A DNA stretch of 10,026 bases, from positions 1 through 10,026 of the forward strand of contig JAOXYB010068989.1 of assembly GCA_028565635.1 (NCBI GenBank). The letters are read 5' to 3'. Every line of letters starts with the position of its first letter. The first letter of the stretch is position 1. This DNA is from Phoronis ovalis. Lineage: Eukaryota; Phoronida; Phoronidae. The translations under genes were made by a program, and so were the position numbers. Positions 1 through 9,852 of this stretch are shown here, one piece after another. The notes under the pieces were generated by a model. That model ran no database searches, was not told where the DNA came from, and worked only from the letters and a program-made list of their open reading frames with translations.

Positions 1-305
1 TATATTTGGTACGCCATTTCCTGTTGCATTCCAATAATAGCTCTACATTACAACAACTATAAATGAATGTTACTAACAATGCCTTTACCATTGATATTTA
101 TTTCACAAAATATGCTTCAGTGTAGGTCTTTCGCAAATCATTAAGATGTCTAACAGCTGCTTAGTTTATTATTCTTGCAATCGAGGCTAAAATGTCGCAA
201 AAAAATTATCTAATGCACCCAAAAGTTTGTCAGCTTATCTACACGTAACTTTAGTGATAGATTATTCATTATAAATACGAAAGGTATGAAGTGGTTTATA
301 CTTAC
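1..305 (-). other. Vitellogenin intron 6 (partial)
   Basis: This AT-rich sequence lies between the exon 6 donor (305) and the left edge. I see no vitellogenin-like coding segment or other recognisable feature in it, so the next exon lies beyond the window. Confidence 0.6.
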
Positions 306-451
306 TTGATAAATGTCACTAAGCTGCCTCCATTTTCTGTGTATGGTGTCACCATATGCTGAGACTCTAATACAGCAGACTTGATGCAAAATCTGTGTCG
401 ATCACCAGTGACGACGTATTTTACTGTAGAACCGGATCTCAGCACTTCTTT
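306..451 (-). CDS. vtg: Vitellogenin exon 6 (last one in the window)
   Basis: The acceptor AATTTCAG opens KEVLRSGSTVKYVVTGDRHR, then FCIKSAVLESQHMVTPYTEN and GGSLVTFI plus two bases, at donor AA|GTAAGTA. The Y-x-V-x-G strand, the E-S-x-H and the P-Y-x-E-x-G-G-S-x-V-T stretch are typical of the end of the vitellogenin barrel before the helical domain. It has 146 bases. The next exon is not visible before the left edge. Confidence 0.92.
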
Positions 452-3400
452 CTGAAATTGAATTAACATACAGGACTGTATACCTAATACGTGAACTGTA
501 GAAGCTCTGTAGAAGTGTCTCCGTTATTACAACATTAGAATACAAAAAATACGATGCAAAGAATGCAAATACAAAAGGCAAACATATATGCACATTTTAA
601 AAACCAAGTATCATAGCCTGAAACAGTAAAGGTACATATATGTACAAGAATATTGAACACGGTCAAGTTGTACCACGTTAAGTTAATAGTTCGCAGCTAG
701 GAGGTTCACAATCGCCAGATAGCAACTCTAATTTCAAAATGATTTTTTTCCTGTTATCAGGCATTAAACTATTTGTTTAAAATCAGCTTGCTCTGGTAAC
801 AAATTTTCTTCAGTAAAATATCTTACTTGGGTCTCATTGCAGGCGTCACATTTTTTGCCAAGATCCCACATGCCGACTTTTAAGGTGGGCATTTTCTTGC
901 AATTTGTGTAGTCGCGTGTTTTCATAACCATAAATGGAGTCATAGAATCTGCAGAACTAGTCGTCGGAACCATTGGTTGAATAACATAGACGGATTCACA
1001 CAGACCATCAACACCTTCCTACAATAACAATAACACTGAACGGATTGAAACAAGAAAAGTTTTGTAAATTTCTATAATATTAACATTACTCTAATTTCAA
1101 TACATTTATAATGATCTAGTATACAATACACAAAACTATTCAAGAAAATATACTGAAATAAAGCAATTTGCATTTAAAGGATGGGTCACCTCCATGACTC
1201 TGTACATGCTTTCAGTGCTTGTAGTTCTTGGCAACTCATTTCTCCAGATCATCAACTCGGGTTCTTGCAGAGTCTTGCGCTCATCAAGGTTCATTTGAAA
1301 CACGTTAAGAACACCCTTCTTTATGTTGATGCTCCATACTTCGTCATCTCCGCTACATTGAACATTACTGATCATTCCTTGTTCATACCTGCGAAACACA
1401 AACATAAAGTTTTTATTTATTTTATTTGTAAACTGAGTGAGTGCAACATTACGACTCTCATCATCATCATCGTCGTAATCGTCATCATCATCGTCACCGT
1501 CATCGTTGACGTCATCATCATTATCATCGTCATCACCATCATCGTCATCTTCATCATCACCCATCACCCGCCAGCAGTTCCACAGCAGACTATTACTAAT
1601 CCTCTATGATTCAATCAAGAATAATATACTTCAGCTAAAATGTATCTAATTAAATGATGGTCTTAATGTTTACATAGAAGATTGGCTAGCTGAAAATAAC
1701 CAACAAAGTTAATGAAAATGGATTAATATACCTGAATGCAATAGGCTTAGACAATTGTTCAACAAGGAGCCGAGCCTCTTCCTGTTCAAAGCTGGTGAAT
1801 ACATCAATAGGCAGCTGCTCACTTGGGAACGGTGTCAATACCTTATCATTTAGGTGTCGAATTGCAATGTTTTTCAACTACAAGTAAAAAGGTAAAAGAT
1901 GTAGCTAAGTGCACTTTATAAAATGCACATTTAACATAGAGTCATGACTGCGATACAATATAAATCATCAGTACACAGAGATCACTACACATCTATAAAT
2001 AGTAACAAAACATAAATGTCCAACGTTGTAAATGTATAGTCAAATATGACCTAGTTGATTAAGGTTTCATACGACACGGAACAAGTATTGCAATATAGTT
2101 TAGGATTCGATTTCAAGTAAAATAAATTAAACCAGAAATTTCCAGTACTTTAAAAGTCCAACGAAAAAAAAATACACAATGGAATAATAAAGAATGAAAT
2201 TATAAAAAGAATAAACGCAAAGAGAACATTTAAACAAAGTAATAAATGAAATAAAGGGATATAAATCAAGACTCAAAGGTTTAATACTTATAGAAGAACG
2301 AGCCAAATAAACAAAAATAAAATTTAGCAAATAAAAGTAAAAACAAACAAACACACATAAAAGAATACATGGCAATAAATAATATTGTTGTAAAGGTACG
2401 ATAAGCAAGATATCCATTTTTTTTCCTAAAAATGCAACCTTTTTTTAGACAAGATGGCTCAATGATATAGTAATCTTAAATACTTCAATCTTAAATATTT
2501 CATACAAGATACCCAACAACGTTAAGTGTACACTCCAGTTGATATTCAAAATAGAAACTATTTGTCCAGACAGTTTAAAAATAAGTTAAAAACAACGTGA
2601 CAATATAGGTACACTACAAGGTGTTATGTCATTTTAACCAGACACCTTTTTCTAGGTGACTTTCATAAACTGACAAAGTACCCGATTAGAGTTGAACTAG
2701 GTTGCATTATAAGTGCAAATATCACAAATCACGAAACACCTTTTCGTCTAGACGAAGTGACTTTCAGGAAAAAGATAAACTTTTGAAAAACAACTTATAA
2801 CCAAGGTGACTGATAAATTAAAAGTAGGAACACGAATTTGCGTAAACATTTCAAGAAGTCTAGCCTTTAGAAAACATGATAAGAATCGAACATATTTCAA
2901 AGCTAATCAATTCCCCTAATTAGAAATATCGATAACCTAAATGCAACATAACATAAAGATAACAAATGCAAGGTATTCACCTGTCTAGGAAATTCAAGTT
3001 GTTTTTCGAGACAAAAATGATGTCATCTAAATGAGACTTGACACTAGACATGTCCAAAAGTTCAAAGCATATCAGCAATCCATCGACAAATTTTTCTTTT
3101 GAGAATATTGAAATATAATTTTTGAAAAATTGGCGCTGGAGATACCGCCACATGGACTGTAACATTAGCTATTTCGCATTGGGTTTGAAAGAGTTGAAGT
3201 AAAACCTGGTTTTTAGATAATAACCCCCCCCCCCGCAGTAACTAGAGTGTTACTGCAGATCAGTTACCTGAAACATTACAGTTGAGCTTGTTTGGAATTG
3301 TAGTAAGCAGTCGCATTTCAATTTCAGACCGGAATATTGCTTGCTAGCTCCTGGAATGCCAGTCAGAATTTGACCCTCATATTCGTACTTGTATTCTCTA

Positions 3401-4747
3401 CCTTGGCGAAAGGCTAAAAAAAAAAGAAAAGGTGCGAGACTGCTGTCTTTTTAATGCTTGCTCCAAATATACTTCTGTAGTTACATACGAGAGATTGAGC
3501 TAAGAAGCATAGGGAAACTAAATACCGACCCGGGATCATTCCTATTATTTTAAGATAGGTTTGTGAGACATATAATAAACATATTTTGTTTTGGTTTAAA
3601 TAGTATATCGTTGAGCTTTAAATTGCTGACGTTGAAGTTTTTTTGATGACTTACAATTAATTGGTGACCTGCTGAAAGATAATTTGACAGCCGTCCGGAA
3701 AGAGTGAGAAATAACGTTTACACACCCAGCTTACTTTCAAACAGATTTGCTTTTTCAAATTTATATAAGTCAATAGATTTTATTTTTTTTGTGCATTGTT
3801 TAATAATAAACTGGACTGATTACCCTATTTGCTTTTATTATATAATTTTTAAAATTTTGATTAGATCCCTCTACAGCACCCTGCATATGATCGTGTCAAG
3901 GTTCACTACAGCTACAGTATATAATACATACATACAATGATTACCAGGGTGCGTCGCAAATGTACATTTTCAAAAACCGTGATCGAGCGCCTCCTGGGTG
4001 AGTAATGGGTGACGTGCACAGGAACGGCAGTAAATGCTCACCAAAATTGAAAATACAATTGTGACACGTAGCTATTATAAAGGTAACACATAAATACTAC
4101 CACAAAGCACACAATTAAAAAAGACGCATTAAAAAAACTTCTTATCTCCATTCTTTGTGGCTGTAGTTTTTACATAGAACAGTGAAAACTGTACTTACTT
4201 GTCTCCTTGATGATTGAATCTGAAATTCAGATAATTAAAATTCAATGTCTTTTCGTTTTAAAGCAATCGGTTTGTTTTCAAAACATATTTTGTATTTATG
4301 ACACATACTCAGTTACAGTATCTGTAATAAGGAATAGTATTGGACGAGAAGAATAAATTCACACTGTATCTTTTTAGAGTAATTCTTGTAGATTTTTTTC
4401 ATTAAGCATATCGTGTTTTCTTACGAAGTTGAAGTTAAGCATAACAAATGAAGCAGAGCTTTATAAAATGTATTAGATTCTATAGCCTCATAAGTCTTAT
4501 ATAGAAGAACGCCTATGATACCGCGAAAACTCTTATCCAAACTAAATCTCTAAATGTTTATTTCTAACTTGCGAATTTCCTAAAAGTACAATTATTTCAG
4601 TAGTACAGTATTAAACTCAAAATATGTAAAAGTTAGAAAAAACACACAAAATAAAGAAAAAGTAAAGTTGCCTTCACATTACGTTTAAAAAAAATACTCA
4701 CCAGCTAGACAGACCCCAATCACGAAAAGCAATATGAAGCGTGACAT
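306..4747 (-). CDS. vtg: Vitellogenin, N-terminal part (six exons, runs off left edge)
   Basis: This is the 5' part of a vitellogenin, the secreted large lipid transfer protein that carries lipid to the growing oocyte and becomes yolk. Exons 4702-4747, 3268-3413, 1732-1877, 1190-1388, 827-1018 and 306-451 join in frame (intron phases 1, 0, 2, 0, 0, then 2 at the edge) to give about 291 residues. Residues 1-15 are a signal peptide. From about residue 22 come family hallmarks of the N-terminal beta-barrel: EYKYEYEGQILTGIPGASKQ, then EVWSINIKKGVLNVFQMNL (about 130-148), the G-x-C-E-x-x-Y segment (Cys186), KTRDYTNC (Cys219) and a CDAC pair (236/239). From memory, Cys186-Cys219 and Cys236-Cys239 correspond to the two N-terminal disulfides of lamprey lipovitellin. 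The last exon ends in GGSLVTFI, where the family usually continues with a Q-T-L strand. The rest of the protein (typically well over 1,000 residues) lies beyond the left edge. Apolipophorin or MTP are alternatives, but the motif set fits vitellogenin best. Confidence 0.93.
452..826 (-). other. Vitellogenin intron 5
   Basis: A phase-0 intron of 375 bases bounded by GTAAGA and TTTCAG. It is AT-rich, with no repeat or coding segment that I can recognise. Confidence 0.8.
827..1018 (-). CDS. vtg: Vitellogenin exon 5: cysteine-paired strands
   Basis: It encodes residues 180-243 with full codons at both ends (192 bases). It begins EGVDGLCESVYVIQP, the G-x-C-E-x-x-Y motif of the family, then has TRDYTNCKKMP and KKCDACNETQ. 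Its four cysteines match the spacing expected for two conserved barrel disulfides, one long-range and one C-x-x-C. The acceptor is TTATTGTAG and the donor CAA|GTAAGA. Confidence 0.92.
1190..1388 (-). CDS. vtg: Vitellogenin exon 4: WSINIKKGVLN motif
   Basis: It completes Arg113 and encodes residues 114-179. It holds SGDDEVWSINIKKGVLNVFQ, the most diagnostic stretch of the vitellogenin N-sheet (family form W-S-[IL]-N-[IF]-K-[RK]-x-[IV]-L-N-x-x-Q). The acceptor is TTTCGCAG and the donor GAG|GTGACC. Upstream of the acceptor the same frame stays open for 179 bases into a GAY repeat; I treat that part as intron because exon 3 joins precisely at 1388. Confidence 0.93.
1458..1567. repeat. Imperfect trinucleotide repeat (CAT/CGT, GAY on gene strand) in vitellogenin intron 3
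   Basis: About 110 bases consist almost entirely of TCA/TCG-type triplets on the plus strand, which is GAT/GAC on the gene strand with a few substitutions. It lies in the 343-base intron 3, about 70 bases upstream of the exon 4 acceptor. Read in the exon 4 frame it would encode a run made mostly of Asp with some Glu, Gly and Asn. The mixture of GAT and GAC codons suggests an old, interrupted microsatellite. Confidence 0.85.
1732..1877 (-). CDS. vtg: Vitellogenin exon 3
   Basis: The acceptor ACTTGTAG leads straight into TTGAAAAAC, so exon 2 ...STVMFQ is followed by LKNIAIRHLNDKV, the usual family wording at this point. It encodes residues 65-112 plus two bases of Arg113, and includes the acidic helix EQEEARLLVEQLSKPIAF that precedes the F-R-Y strand. 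The donor is AG|GTATAT. Its length is 146 bases. Confidence 0.9.
2120..2420. repeat. A-rich tract within vitellogenin intron 2
   Basis: About 300 bases of the plus strand are dominated by A, with short AAATAAA-like runs and few T. The composition keeps one minus-strand frame open for 96 codons rich in Phe, Tyr and Leu. I read this as a compositional effect and not as a gene. No regular repeat unit is visible. Confidence 0.5.
2743..2756. repeat. Perfect 14-base palindrome
   Basis: TTCGTCTAGACGAA reads the same on both strands and sits between ACACCTT and GTGACTTTCA. A shorter relative of the whole block, without the palindrome arms, lies about 90 bases to the left (ACACCTTTTT then CTAGGTGACTTTCA, up to 2665). 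Confidence 0.7.
2981..3156 (-). other. Cryptic exon candidate inside vitellogenin intron 2
   Basis: A stop-free stretch of 176 bases is flanked by an acceptor-like TGTTACAG (up to 3157) and a consensus donor ACAG|GTGAAT (from 2980). Its translation (SMWRYLQRQFF..., ending FLD) resembles no vitellogenin segment that I know. Included between exons 2 and 3 it would end in phase 2 and meet TGA after one codon of exon 3. It would therefore act as a premature-stop exon and not as normal coding sequence. The acceptor lacks a good pyrimidine tract, so use is doubtful. Confidence 0.2.
3224..3234. repeat. Run of 11 C
   Basis: A homopolymer of 11 C on the plus strand (G on the gene strand) lies in intron 2, about 34 bases past the exon 2 donor. 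G-runs just downstream of donors can act as intronic splicing enhancers. Length variation is expected here. Confidence 0.9.
3268..3413 (-). CDS. vtg: Vitellogenin exon 2: first strands of the N-terminal barrel
   Basis: It opens after a strong acceptor (a run of T then TAG) and closes at CAG|GTAACT. It encodes residues 16-64, including EYKYEYEGQILTGIPGASKQ and then KLKCDC. This is the classic Y-x-Y-E-G-x-x-x-T-G-I-P start of Vitellogenin_N. The exon has 146 bases, completes the codon split by intron 1 and ends on a full codon. Confidence 0.93.
3414..4701 (-). other. Vitellogenin intron 1
   Basis: A phase-1 intron of 1,288 bases, mostly AT-rich. The only distinct patch is about 3945-4045, which is less AT-rich and contains several CpG sites and GGGTGA twice. 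It may be an old repeat fragment. I see no coding exon or RNA gene in the rest. Confidence 0.75.
4702..4747 (-). CDS. vtg: Vitellogenin exon 1: start codon and signal peptide
   Basis: The exon translates as MSRFILLFVIGVCLA plus one base. It has a basic residue, a hydrophobic core and small residues at the end (C-L-A), as in a signal peptide, so the product enters the secretory pathway. The exon stops at a consensus donor (G|GTGAGTA), and the split codon becomes Ala16 when joined to exon 2. The ATG has A at -3, a good start context, and is the only in-frame start that gives a signal peptide. Confidence 0.9.
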
Positions 4748-4758
4748 CTTACTAGCAT
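4720..4758 (-). other. Short upstream reading frame overlapping the vitellogenin start
   Basis: An ATG at 4758-4756, 11 bases before the vitellogenin ATG and in another frame, opens a 12-codon frame that ends at TGA 4722-4720 inside exon 1. Its context is weak (T at -3, C at +4) while the main ATG has A at -3, so most ribosomes would scan past it. It matters only if transcription starts upstream of 4758, as the TATA position suggests. Confidence 0.4.
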
Positions 4759-4799
4759 GTACGGCGCGGCAAAATTGGTTGGCTTATAGAAAACCTCCG

Positions 4800-4807
4800 T
4801 TTTTATA
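4800..4807 (-). promoter_or_regulatory. TATA box of the vitellogenin promoter
   Basis: TATAAAAA reads on the minus strand 52 bases before the start codon. A start site about 25-30 bases downstream would fall near 4775, giving a 5' UTR of roughly 30 bases, which is short but usual for TATA-driven secreted-protein genes. A second, weaker TATAAG lies at 4783-4788, too close to the ATG to be the main one. I did not find a clear hormone-response palindrome in the next few hundred bases. Confidence 0.6.
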
Positions 4808-6290
4808 AAGAAATTAACAAGCGTACTTTGTCACCGCGCCATCACTTGATTGACATCCCCCATTATTCTTTGATCTAGAATTATTAGGTAAAGGAAAAAT
4901 ACTTCAGGGGTAATCTCAAAAAAGTCTTGAAATGACATTCATTACCGCTAATTAAAAGTGCTTTCGACTTCTTGTGTGTACTATATATTTTGTTTATCTA
5001 ATTTGGTGTACCCAATGATGATTGTTTTCTACTAACATGCATAACGTGCATTCTGTATTTATATGTATTTGGCGTAGTATTTGTATCGAAAAAATGATTC
5101 GGGTGTGAAATATATCCATTGAAAGAATCTCAATGCTTGATCTTCATGGTCAAAAAAAATATATAAGGGTTCGTATAACTAAATAAAGGACATCTTCCAG
5201 AATTAAACTTAATTAGAGTCTATTAAATGATGCACATATAAGTATTGGAAAATATATATTTTTTTTAAATGAAACAAATGTGTGTAGTTTGAGACGGCCC
5301 CTTAATTTGTCACACGTAACATGATGTAAACAGTTGATACCCCTATGCAAGCATATTCCTGATTGGATATGCCGATGGGCTTCTATGTTTCCCACTGGTA
5401 GGTTGGGCTACCACATCAGAGGGTACGAAAAGCACTTTTAGAGTTTATTGTCCTGAACATTTTAAAAACCTTTGGTCCTTTTCAACAGATGATTATTTAT
5501 GAATATGTATTTTATTTTTAATTTGAACTTTATATCTTGCACAATATCACTACAAGGGTCCAAAATCTTACTTGAAAAACAGCTGTTTTTTGTTTGCATG
5601 GGTAAGCCAAGCAAAACAATAACTCCATATTTTGAACTTAAGTTTGATTTCATTTTTAAATGCTATAGAAAATTGACTTATTTACAGAAAAAAAATACCA
5701 ACATTAATACATCTGCTAAGATATTCAAAAAATTAGTAAAGAATGAAAACAGAAATTTAACAACTGTTCTGAGAATAAAAAATGATTTTTAGCATTTACA
5801 TAAGGCATACAAAACAAACTAGGTGACATTCATCCAAGAAAAACGTGCACCAAAACAATATAAGGTGACTTTAAGAATTTAATAAACAACAAAATGTTTA
5901 GTCTAAATAACAAATGATTTTATCTAGCTAACAATTGTAACGAATTTTCTTATCAGACTTGGCCAAGTTATTTTTACCCAATTATAAACATAAAAAAGGA
6001 AAATGAATTATTAAAAATTGAATAGAATGTAATATTTTTAAGTTTGAATTTTAACAGTTTTAAAACATATATCGGATCCGACGCGAAATAATACAGATGT
6101 AGAAATTCACTTCATAAGTTTAAAAAGAAAAATACATATTTTGAATAGTGATTAGTACTGAATTTCAAGGCAATAGTGAAAGCAGCAGTAAAACTGAAGT
6201 ACACTTCTGCCGTCTCGCACATATATTTGAGATTTCATATTCTGTTCTCGGATCTAATTCGTCTTAATTTCCAAACATCGGAAACTTCGC
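4808..6290. other. Intergenic region, upstream of vitellogenin
   Basis: About 1.5 kb of AT-rich DNA before the vitellogenin promoter. The first few hundred bases are the presumed proximal promoter, with forkhead/homeobox-like TTGTTAATTT near 4811-4825 on the gene strand. A less AT-rich patch lies at about 5285-5440. Frames open at 5462-5792 on both strands are low-complexity and unsupported. AGGTGAC words at 5821 and 5863 resemble those in vitellogenin intron 2. I find no gene. Confidence 0.6.
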
Positions 6291-6294
6291 ACCT

Positions 6295-6475
6295 TTAACA
6301 CCTGGCCTTTTGAAAAAGGATTCTAGCAGGGATAGCGATATGAGATGCCAGGGAAGGGTGCTGAAATGCGGAGCCGATGGCTGTAGTGCAAGGCCTGATA
6401 ATTGAGGAGATAGTCGGGGTGCCAGCCCAGGAAGTATGATATTCCGGTACGGCTAGCTTTGCTTTGCTGGGTTGT
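6295..6475. other. GC-richer patch of unknown origin
   Basis: About 180 bases here are clearly less AT-rich than the DNA on both sides, with an abrupt return to AT-rich sequence after about 6475. A minus-strand frame is open through it for 87 codons (6558-6295), with a varied amino-acid mixture including YHTSWAGTPT and SLASHIAIPA. I recognise no protein family, tRNA-derived head or terminal repeats. It could be a fragment of a mobile element or a decayed exon. Confidence 0.35.
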
Positions 6476-6479
6476 ACTT

Positions 6480-7324
6480 TTTTATCAGTGTGTACTTTTA
6501 GATACTTTGTATCATTTTTAGGAAACCTACACTTTAAATGACAGGTGTATTTAAACAACGGTAATTTTTATGCAGCAGGTTATATCAAAAAACAAAGCTG
6601 CCTTTTATTTTGCAAAGGGTTACATTTCAATCAGTATAACTTTGTGTAGCATTATTTAGAATCAACAAGCCTTTCGTTAGTCAAATAATATTTGCTGGTT
6701 TCTGAAAAATATTGTGCACTTTTAGACTTTTTATGTCTCTGCAACCTCCTTCTAAATTTGAATTACCCCAGTAACTAGTAAATTATCATTGATCCACTGG
6801 TAACTCTGATAAAAAAGATAACGATGAGTTACTTTTTATTGATTCTTATACCAGTGCAAATATCCAAGGACAAGTCACAGCCTTTAAGATTTGTTTACAT
6901 AATATGACACAATGTTTCAAAGTTCTGAAATTAGAACTGCACTCAATTTGGGACAAATGGCCAGTATTATACTTTTATATTTCGAATACCATTTTGACGC
7001 ATAAACAATAAACAAGCATTCGTTGTATTTTGCAGGTGAACAGTGAACGAGTATAATGCATACTTATTATAATTTTTGGAAAGTATCTTAGTTTTGTATT
7101 TTGTGATGTTTGATTTTATGCTGCACAGAATTATATTAAAAAAGTGTACTGATTGCCATTTAAAAAATAGCATATTTCTGTTGCTTGTTTTATTTTTGCA
7201 ATATTCAACGACTAACACGGATACGATTTATTTGTTTCCTTCTTAGACCTTTTCCAATAAAATTACTTTAGTATAGGCTATTTTTATATCATTTTAGTTT
7301 AATGTTATTTTAAAACATTTTTTA
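6480..7324. other. AT-rich intergenic sequence, nothing recognised
   Basis: Ordinary AT-rich sequence with scattered short frames that show no family motif. The 83-codon minus frame at 6967-7218 is rich in Lys, Asn and Phe and looks like chance. Confidence 0.6.
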
Positions 7325-7580
7325 GTCAGGTATATAGCTGTACGCGGGCTGTACGCAGTACGTAATATACCCACATCTAGGAGCACACCTTATTTCCCGT
7401 ACCCATAACCCATTCAGGCCAACCGCCTCTAAGAATTACTGCTATGATAAATTAATCACCAATTTATCGTATGCCTCTTGCTATCCCGGCGACGAATTAA
7501 AAGTACAGAACTTAATCTTAATATGTCCTTTTAAATGCGTACGTGCTTGGTACGGAACATTTGCTTTGGTACGGAACCTT
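7325..7580. repeat. Intergenic patch with short direct repeats
   Basis: A less AT-rich block contains GCTGTACGC twice (7337-7345 and 7348-7356), and TGCTTGGTACGGAAC at 7544-7558 followed by TGCTTTGGTACGGAAC at 7562-7577. These are small tandem duplications with units of 11 and about 18-19 bases. The block lies beyond the protease polyadenylation signal, so it is probably outside both genes. No coding frame is recognisable. Confidence 0.5.
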
Positions 7581-7714
7581 GAGGTGTATTTGATCATTAC
7601 GCATACAGTTTAACAATTCAGGTATCTTCTGTGACTTTAGTTGTTCACTTTTCTTTCAATCAAACAATTCTATTAAAATAATTTCATTAAATCGAACAAC
7701 TGATTTGTAAACAT

Positions 7715-7720
7715 TTTATT
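7715..7720 (-). terminator. Polyadenylation signal of the protease gene
   Basis: AATAAA reads on the minus strand about 75 bases past the protease stop codon, and T/GT-rich sequence follows toward 7680. Cleavage would be expected near 7690-7705, giving a 3' UTR of about 100 bases. Confidence 0.65.
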
Positions 7721-7792
7721 TGACAAATTTTGCACTGAAATATTAGACCATATGACGTTGAATCGCAGTCGTAAAGTAAATTAGTATATTTT

Positions 7793-9852
<2,060 letters not shown>

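Larger units (their letters stand above)
1878..3267 (-). other. Vitellogenin intron 2
   Basis: A phase-0 intron of 1,390 bases. It contains a strongly A-rich, T-poor plus-strand tract (about 2120-2420), a cluster of AGGTGAC-type short repeats with a perfect palindrome (2636-2810), a cryptic exon candidate (2981-3156) and an 11-C run (3224-3234) close to the exon 2 donor. Exons 2 and 3 join in phase across it, so no coding exon is required inside. Confidence 0.75.

Noticed and set aside
1458-1567. CRISPR-like or satellite array
   Set aside because: It is a plain imperfect trinucleotide repeat with no spacer structure, in an animal intron.
1181-1609. 142-codon plus-strand frame with an Ile/Val-rich run
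   Set aside because: It is antisense to vitellogenin exon 4 and the trinucleotide repeat; the Ile/Val run is the repeat read on the other strand.
2127-2417. 96-codon hydrophobic minus-strand frame
   Set aside because: It lies in an A-rich, T-poor tract inside vitellogenin intron 2; Phe/Tyr/Leu richness follows from the base composition, and there is no support as a gene.
3704-3940. 78-codon plus-strand frame in vitellogenin intron 1
   Set aside because: Phe/Ile/Tyr-rich translation from AT-rich sequence, with no recognisable domain.
5462-5792. Frames of 63 and 97 codons on opposite strands
   Set aside because: Low-complexity Lys/Asn/Phe-rich translations, no family motif and no convincing splice or promoter context.
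6072-6081. 10-base palindrome TCGGATCCGA
   Set aside because: Short palindromes of this size are expected by chance; no second copy or associated repeat seen.
6799-6833. Small inverted repeat GTAACTC...GAGTTAC
   Set aside because: A seven-base stem with a long loop in AT-rich DNA; not enough to call a structured RNA or element.
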